Source: Ursus arctos
Lineage: Eukaryota; Chordata; Mammalia; Carnivora; Ursidae
Direction of reading: 5' to 3'
Length of the DNA stretch: 64,000 nt
NCBI RefSeq assembly: GCF_023065955.2
Contig: NW_026623078.1
Location: 11,232,199-11,296,198, forward strand
Shown here in pieces: positions 57,890-64,000 of the stretch; the first letter of the stretch is position 1; every line of letters starts with the position of its first letter. The notes below the pieces were generated by a model. The model was given only the letters and a program-made list of their open reading frames with translations, searched no databases and was not told the origin of the DNA. The translations under genes were made by a program, and so were the position numbers.

Positions 57890-60800
57890 GCTTGACTTAT
57901 TCAACTTAGTATAATCTCCTCCAGTCCCATCCATGTCCATGCAAATGTTGGGTGATCATTCTTTCTGATGGCTGAGTAATATTCCATTGTATATATGAAC
58001 CACATCTTTTTTATCCATTCATCTGTTGAAGGGCATCTTGGCTCCTTCCACAGATTGGCTATTGTGGACAATGCTGCTATGAACATTGGGGTGCATATGA
58101 CCCTTCTCTTCATTATGTCTGTATCTTTGGGGTAAATACCCAGTAGTGCAATTGCTGGATCATAGGGTAGCTCTATTTTTAACTTTTTGAGGGACCTCCA
58201 CACTGGTTTCCAAAGTGCCTGCACCAACTTGCATTCCCGCCAACAGTGTAAGAAGGTTCCCCTTTCTCCACATCCTCTCCACCATTTGTTGTTTCCTGCC
58301 TTGTCCATTTTTGCCATTCTAACTGGTGTAAGGTGGTATCTCAATGTGGTTTTGATTTGAATTTCCCTGATGGCTAATGATGTTGAACACTTTTTCATGT
58401 GTCTGTTAGCCATTCGTATGTCTTCATTGGAAAAGTGTCTATTCTTATCTTCTGCCCATTTTTTCGTTTGAGTATTTGTTTCTTGGGTATTGAGCTTGAG
58501 AAGTTCTTTATATCTCTTGGACACCAGCTTTTTATCTGTAGTGTCATTTGCAAATATCTTCTCCCATTATGTGGGTTGCCTCTTTGTTTTGTTGACCGTT
58601 TCTTTTGCTGTGCAGAAGCTTTTTATCTTGAAGTCCCAAAAGTACATTTTAGCTTTTGTTTCCCTTGCCTTTGGAGACATGTCATGAAAGAAGTTGCTGT
58701 GGCTAATGTCGAAGAGGTTACAGCCTATGTTCTCCTCTATGATCTTGATGGATTCCTGTCTCACATTGAGGTCTTTTATCCATTTGGAGTTTATCTTTGT
58801 GTATGGTGTGAGAGAGTGGTCAAGTTTCATTCTTCCAATTTTCCCAGCACCATTTATTGAAGAAACTGTCTTTTTTCTACTGGAGGTTTTTTCCTGCTTT
58901 GTCAGAGATCAGTTGACCATAGAGTTGAGGGTCTATTTCTGGAGTCTGTATTCTGTTCCATTGATCTATGGGTCTGTTTTTGTGTCAGTACCATGCTGTC
59001 TTGGTGATCACAGCTTTGTAGTATAGCTTGAAATCAGGAAACGTGATGCCCCCAGCTTTGTTTTTCTTTTTCAACATATCCTTGGTGATTCGGGGTCTTC
59101 TGGTTCCACACAAATTTTAGGATTGCTTGTTCCAGTACTTTGAAAAATGTCATTGGTATTTTGATCGAGATGGCATTGAAACTGTAGATTGCTCTGGGTA
59201 GCATAGACATGTTAACTATGTTTATTCTTTCAATCCATGAGCATGGAATGTTTTTGCATCTTTTTGTGTCTTCAATGTCTTTCATCAGTGTTCTCTAGTT
59301 TCTATAGTATAGATCCTTTACTTCTCTGATTAAGTTTATTCTGAGATATCGTATGGTTTTTGTTGCTATTGTAAATGGAATCAATTCCCTAATTTCACTT
59401 TCTTCAGTCTCATTGCTAGTGTCTAGAAATGCCACTGATTTCTGTGCATTGATTTTCTATCCTGCCATGTTACTGAATTGTTGTATGAGTTCTAGTAATT
59501 TGGGTGTGGAGTTTCTTGGGTTTTCCACATAAAGTATCATGTCATCTGCAAAGAGAGAGACTTTGACTTCTTCCTTGCCATTTGAATACCTTTTATTCTT
59601 TTTTGTCTGATTGCTGTTGCAAGGACTTCTACTACCATGTTGAACAATAATGGCAAGAGTGGGCATCATTGTTGTGTTCCTGATCTTAAGGGAAAGGCTT
59701 TCAGCTTTTCCCCATTGAGAATGATATTCGCTGTAGGCTTTTCATAGGTGGTTTTTATGAAATTGAGGAATGTACCCTCTATCCCTGACTCTGAAGGGTT
59801 TTAATCAGGAAAGGATGTATTTTGTCAAATGCTTTTTCTGCATCATTTGAGAGGACCGTGTGATTGTGGTCTCTTCTCTTATTAATGCGTTCTATCACAC
59901 TGATTGATTTGCAAATGTTGAACCACACTTCATCCCAAGGATGAATCCCACTTGGTCATGATGGGTAATACCTTTAATGTATTGTTGGATCCTATTAGCT
60001 AGGATCTTGTTGAGAATTTTGGCATCCATATTCGTCACGGATATTGGTCTGTAATTGTCCTCTTTGATGGGGTCTTTGCCTAGTTTTTTGGTCAAGGTAA
60101 TACTGGCCTCATAGAATGAGTTTGGTAGTTTTCCTTCTGTTTTTATCTTTTGAAACAGCTTCAGGAGAATAGGTATTATTTCTTCTTTGAATGTTTGGTA
60201 GAATTCTCCTGGGAATCCATTAGGCCCAGGACTCTTGTTTTTTGGGAGAATTTTGATCACTGCTTCAATCTCATCACTGGTTATTGGTCTATTTAGGTTG
60301 TCAATTTCTTCCTGTTTCAGTCTTGGTAGTTTATAGGTTTCCAGAAAGTCATGCATTTCTTCCAGGTTGCTTAATTTATTGGCATATAGTTATTGATAAT
60401 AGTTTCTAATGATTGTTTCTATTTCCTTGGTGTTAGTCGTGATCTCTCCCCTTTCATTCAAAATTTTATTAATTTGGGTCCTTTCTCTATTCTTTTGAAT
60501 AAGTCTGGCCAGTGGCTTATCGATCTTATTTATTCTTTCAAAGAACCAGCTTCTACTTTTGTTGATCTGCTCTACTGTATTTCTGGTTTCTAATTCATTG
60601 ATCTCTGCTCTAATCTTAATCAGTTGTCTTTTTGTGTGTGGCTTAGGCCTGTTCTTTTATTCCATTTCCAGCTGTTTAAGGTGTGAGTATAAGGACTGCA
60701 TTTTAGATTTTTCTTTCTTTTGACTGAGGCTTGGATGGCTATGTATTTCCCCCTTAGGACCACCTTTGCAGTGTCCCTTAGGTTTTGGACTGATGTGTTT

Positions 60801-61600
60801 TCATTCTCATTTGTTTCCATAAATTGCTTAAGTTCTTCTTTAATTTCCTGGTTTACCCAAACATTCTTAAGGAGGATGGTCCTTGGTTTCCAAGTGTTTC
60901 AGTTTCTTCCAAATTTTTCCTTGTGATTGTGTTCCAGTTTCAAAGCATTGTGGTCTGAGAATATGCAGGGAATAAGCTCAGTCTTTCGGTATTGGTTGAG
61001 ACCTGTTTTGTGACCCAGTATATGGTCTATTCTGGAGAAAGTTCCATGTGCATTCAAAAAGAATGGGTATTCTGTTGTTCTGGGGTGTAGTGTTCTGTAT
61101 ATATCTATGAGGTCCATCTGGTCCAGTATGTCATTCAAAGCTCTTATTTCTTTGTTGATTTTCTTTTTAGGTGATCTGTCTATTGCTGAGAGTGGGATGT
61201 TGAGGTCCCCTACTATTAACTTATTGTTATCTATATGTCTCTTTATTTTGGTTAACAGTTGGCTTATGTAGTTGGCTGCTCCCCTGTTAGGGGCATAGGT
61301 ATTTACAATTGTTGAGATCCTCTTGTTGGATACACCCTTTAAGAATAATATAGTGTCCTTCTGTATCTCTAACTACAGTCTTTAGCTTAAAATCTAATTT
61401 ATCTGATATGAGAATTGCTACCCCAGCTTTCTTTTGAGGTCCGTTGGCATGAAACATGTTTCTCCATCCCTTCACTTTCAGTCTGGAAAGTGAGTCTCTT
61501 GTAGACAACATATAGATGGGTCATGTCTTTTTATCCAATCTGCAACCCTGTGTCATTTTATAGGAGCATTTAGGCCATTCACATTGTGAGTTATTTTTGA
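57890..61600 (-). pseudogene. L1 ORF2 (endonuclease/reverse transcriptase), frameshifted
   Basis: Endonuclease parts: 61287-61511 ('AGVAILISDKLDFK') and 60899-61138 ('GTFSRIDHILGHKTGLN', 'IFSDHNALKLEHNH', containing the conserved SDH). RT fingers at 59895-60356 ('[19 protein letters not shown]', '[19 protein letters not shown]', 'HHDQVGFI'). Catalytic box intact at 59457-59669 as '[14 protein letters not shown]'. C-terminal 207 codons open at 57901-58524, with '[19 protein letters not shown]' and the cysteine motif '[16 protein letters not shown]'. Changes of frame near 61287, 60899, 60620, 59895, 59457 and 58567 disable it. Confidence 0.93.
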
Positions 61601-61649
61601 GAGATACGATTTTAATGTTGTCATGTTTCTGTGAAGTCCTTGTTTCTGT

Positions 61650-62550
61650 AGATTGTCTCTGTAAATTTTTTTTTCTTTATCACTCTTGGGGTCTTTCTAC
61701 TTTTATAGAACCCCCCTTAATATCTCTTGTAGGGCCGGCTTGGTGGTCACATATTCTTTCGGTTTCTGCCAGTCTTGGAAGCCCCTTGTCTCTCTATCCA
61801 TTCTGAATGACAGCCTTGCTGAATATAGTATCCTTGGTTGCATGTTCTTCTCACTTAGTGCTCTGAATATATCTTGACATCCCTTTCTGGCTTGCCAGGT
61901 CTCTACAGACAGTTCTGACATTATTCTGATGTTCCTCTCTCTGTATGTAAGGAATCTCTTCCCCCTTACTACTTTCAAGATTGCTTCCTTGGATCTAAGA
62001 TTTGTGAATTGTACTATGCTATGTCATGGTGTTGATTTATTCTCATTGATCTTGGGAGGGGTCCTTTCTGTCTCTGGGACATGAATACTTATTTCCTTCC
62101 CCAGATTACGGAAGTTCTCAGCTACAATTTGTTCAAATATCTCTTCTAGACCTCTCTCTTTCTCCACCCCCTTGGGTACCCTGATAATTCTGACATCGGA
62201 ATGTTTCATTTTGTCAGTAATCTTCCATAACTTTTTTTCTTGAAATTGGAGTCTTTTTTCCCATGTTACCTCTGTTTCCTCCTTTTCTATCATCTCATCC
62301 TTTAACTCACTAATTCGTTCTTCTGCCTCATTTACCCTGGCAGTCAGAGCATCAGTTTAGACTGCATTTCATTCATAACCTTGTTAGTTTCCACCAGATT
62401 TGTTCTCATTTCAGCCCTTAGAGATTCTATATTTTCATTAATATTTTTCTCAAGCCAATTCATCATCTTGGTGATTATTACTTTGAAATCCATTTTTGAC
62501 ATCTTGGTATTATCCATAGTCCAAATTATTGACCAAGATCCAAGCAAGAT
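61650..62550 (-). pseudogene. L1 ORF1 (RNA-binding chaperone), frameshifted
   Basis: N-terminal coiled-coil part at 62344-62547 ('NWLEKNINENIESLRAEM'), RRM-like part at 62024-62293 ('VRIIRVPKGVEKERGLEEI', 'VAENFRNLGKEISIHVPET') and the C-terminal domain at 61703-61978 ('KRFLTYRERNIRIMSELS', 'KGCQDIFRALSEKN'). At least two frame breaks (about 62300-62340 and 61980-62020) separate the parts. Confidence 0.9.
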
Positions 62551-63330
62551 GCACCTGTTTTATAGAGACCTTAGGAATGTGGGCTTCTTGTTCTTTCAGT
62601 CTGCCTTCTAGGGGAGGGGCTTGCCACACAGATACTCAGGCAACCCTGTTTGGGCAGAGTTGTCCTGGTCCCTGTTGGCGGGGGGCTCAGTGAGAACTGG
62701 GTTTTTTGTGGGCTTTTGTTCTCTGGCCACTTTCCTTGGTGGTGTTTCTTCTGAGAGTCAGAGCAGCAGTGACTGTATCCAATCTTCTGTCTCAGGACAG
62801 AGAGATCACAGTCTGCTCTTCACTGAGCTCTCCAGGCCACACTGACTCCGTTCCTGTCAACCCATAGCATCTGGGTTGTGTGCCCCAGAGATGCTCTCCC
62901 AGTCCTCACTCCCAGGGCTGGGCATGTCTCTGTCCTTTGAGCTCCTAAAACTGCCAGCCAACCCTGGTTCACACGTGTGCTCTGTAGCTCCAGGTTTCAG
63001 TCTGTTGTGGCATCCAAAGACCTTTCTCCTCCCTGGTCTGCTAGTCTGGCCCACTCCCTAGCTCGGGAGCCTTCTTCTTTCCCAGCCCATGAGCACAGAG
63101 GCTCCCTCCCCCTTCCATTTACCTTCCGAAATCTGCCCGCAGACTCTTGGCTCCCCACTTCATACCTCAAGACCAAATACCAGAGATGCTCTATTTGTAG
63201 AGATCCAGATGTATCTTCTTACATCTCAGGCTGATTTCGTGAATGTTCAGGATGGTCTGGTAGATATCCAACTCGATTCAGGGGACCATTTGAAATAGGA
63301 TCCCCTACTCCTCCTCCATCTTTCTCTGCC
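62551..63330 (-). promoter_or_regulatory. L1 5' UTR
   Basis: GC-rich relative to the whole window, upstream of ORF1 in L1 sense, ending at 'cctccatctttctctgcc'. In this family the 5' UTR holds the internal promoter. It differs strongly from the 5' UTR at 16396-20008, so two L1 promoter lineages are present. The overlapping frames on both strands here are side effects of the higher GC. Confidence 0.8.
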
Positions 63331-63880
63331 AAAAAAAAAAAAAAAACACTTTTGCACAATGAAGGAAACCATTAATAGAATGAAAAGGCAACCTACTAAA
63401 CAGGAGATGATATTTGCAAACAATATATCTGATGGAGGTTAATATTCAAAGTATGTAAAGAACTTATACAACTCAACACCCAACAACTACAAGTAATAGA
63501 ATTAAAAATGAATAGAAAGCATGAATACATGTTTTTTCCAAAGAAGACATACAAATGGCAACAGATACATGAAAAAAAAAAAGCTCAATATCACTAATCA
63601 TCAGGGAAATGCAAATCTAAACAATGATTTATCACCTCATACCTGTCAGAATAGCTAAAATAAAAAAGACAAGAAATAACAAGTGTTAGAGAAGATCCGT
63701 GGAGAAAAAGGAACACTTGAGCCTATTAATAGGAATGTAAGTTGGTGCAGCCACTGTATGGAGGTTCCTAAAAAATTACAAAGAGAAATGCTACATGATC
63801 TAGTAATTTCATTACTGGGTATTCATAAAAAAAAAAAAAAAGAAAGAAAACACTAATTCAGAAAATACATGCCTTCTATG

Positions 63881-64000
63881 GTCTTATTTGAATTATTTTT
63901 ATGATTCCGTTTTATGTCCTCTTTCAACATATCAATTGTACTTATTTAATTTTTTCTTGTAGTTCTCTTCCTAAGGTTTATAACATAGAATTTTAACTAA
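63881..64000 (-). mobile_element. Ancient L1, continuation of the outer layer
   Basis: Plus-strand 'ttatgattccgttttatgtc' and 'ttgtagttctcttcctaagg' with 'tttataacatagaattttaa' fit the 5' part of an old L1 in minus orientation, picking up after the target copy 'tgccttctatg'. It runs off the right edge. Confidence 0.55.

Larger units (their letters stand above)
57571..63330 (-). mobile_element. Young, near full-length carnivoran L1 (core of the nest)
   Basis: In minus orientation: T-rich end and 3' UTR (57571 to about 57880), ORF2 (about 57890-61600), ORF1 (about 61650-62550), 5' UTR (about 62551-63330). 5.76 kb in all. It entered the plus arm of an older inverted L1; A-rich target copies flank it (about 57549-57570 and 63329-63353). 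Both genes are broken by frameshifts and stops, so it is not autonomous. Its 3' UTR matches the fragments at 2994, 9685-10894 and 45567. Confidence 0.92.
56655..63869 (-). mobile_element. L1 with 5' inversion, split by a younger full-length L1
   Basis: 56655-57261 is an L1 3' end in minus orientation, up to L1 sequence 'tgcacccctatg'. From 57262 the orientation flips to plus: ORF2 from before '[18 protein letters not shown]' to 'GTTPKKK' at 57570, resuming at 63331 with 'SFCTMKETI', and ending at 'aaaatacat' (63869), the base just before 'gcacccc' in L1. The two arms therefore meet at one break in L1. Target copies 'tgccttctatg' lie at 56644-56654 and 63870-63880. Between 57570 and 63331 lies the young L1. 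Confidence 0.85.

Noticed and set aside
57901..58524. 207-codon open frame as a possible host gene
   Set aside because: Its sequence is the C-terminal part of L1 ORF2, with the cysteine motif and [20 protein letters not shown] blocks, in line with the surrounding L1.
62621..63298. Cluster of frames on both strands with Pro/Ser-rich products, considered as a CpG-island gene start
   Set aside because: This is the GC-richer 5' UTR of the young L1; the frames reflect composition and antisense overlap.
1..64000. Endogenous retrovirus or LTR elements
   Set aside because: No primer-binding site, gag/pol/env motif or paired LTR was recognised. A few unassigned ancient repeats could still be LTR fragments.
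1..64000. CRISPR arrays, bacterial operons, phage or integrative elements
   Set aside because: The repeat families (Can-SINE, L1, MIR) and lack of dense coding show mammalian nuclear DNA. No regularly spaced repeat-spacer pattern was seen.

Overview
This window looks like a gene-poor, AT-rich stretch of nuclear DNA from a caniform carnivoran mammal. The diagnostic evidence is the repeat content. There are fourteen copies of the carnivoran tRNA-derived SINE (Can-SINE/SINEC, head of the type 'GGGGCGCCTGGGTGGCTCAG', CT-rich body, A-rich tail), carnivoran-type L1 elements whose 3' ends read 'tgcactgggtgttatatgca', and older mammal-wide MIR and L1M copies. One SINE subtype (46544-46751, with 'cggcgttacgggatc') fits an arctoid such as a bear or seal; that narrower placement is inference from memory. 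I found no convincing host protein-coding gene, RNA gene, CRISPR array, operon or bacterial or viral system. The long open frames are fragments of L1 ORF1/ORF2 or chance frames.

Layout. 1-8877 is mostly unassigned sequence with six SINEs and two short L1 3' ends. 8878-10912 is a 5'-inverted (twin-primed) young L1 with an 18-bp target duplication. 10925-21420 is a three-layer nest: an ancient L1 (+) holds an almost full-length carnivoran L1 (-), whose 5' UTR holds a second, inverted L1. 21430-24330 holds more ancient L1 pieces of both orientations. 24370-28930 is largely unassigned, with MIR copies. 28935-37000 is a patchwork of decayed L1 copies with two SINEs. 37000-45280 is mostly unassigned and includes a 257-nt pure pyrimidine tract. 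45280-46770 is an ancient L1 interrupted by a young L1 tail and abutted by a SINE. 46772-51084 is mostly unassigned, with MIRs and a SINE-inside-SINE. 51085-64000 is a second three-layer L1 nest whose core is an almost full-length young L1 (57571-63330).

How the pieces relate. The only coding capacity seen is that of L1: ORF1 RNA-binding protein and ORF2 endonuclease/reverse transcriptase. Every copy is broken by truncation, inversion, frameshift or stop, so none looks autonomous. SINEs here would have depended on L1 ORF2 protein supplied in trans; many insertions carry 11-20 bp target duplications, as expected for target-primed reverse transcription. The value of the window is as a record of retrotransposition: three independent 5' inversions, two three-deep nests giving relative ages, an apparently chimeric L1 5' end, and an internal L1 fragment with target-site-like flanks but no normal 3' end. 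I did not find a new biological system.

Coordinates of retrotransposons with target duplications are good to a few bases. Boundaries of ancient L1, MIR and L2-like copies are approximate, because no consensus alignment could be run.
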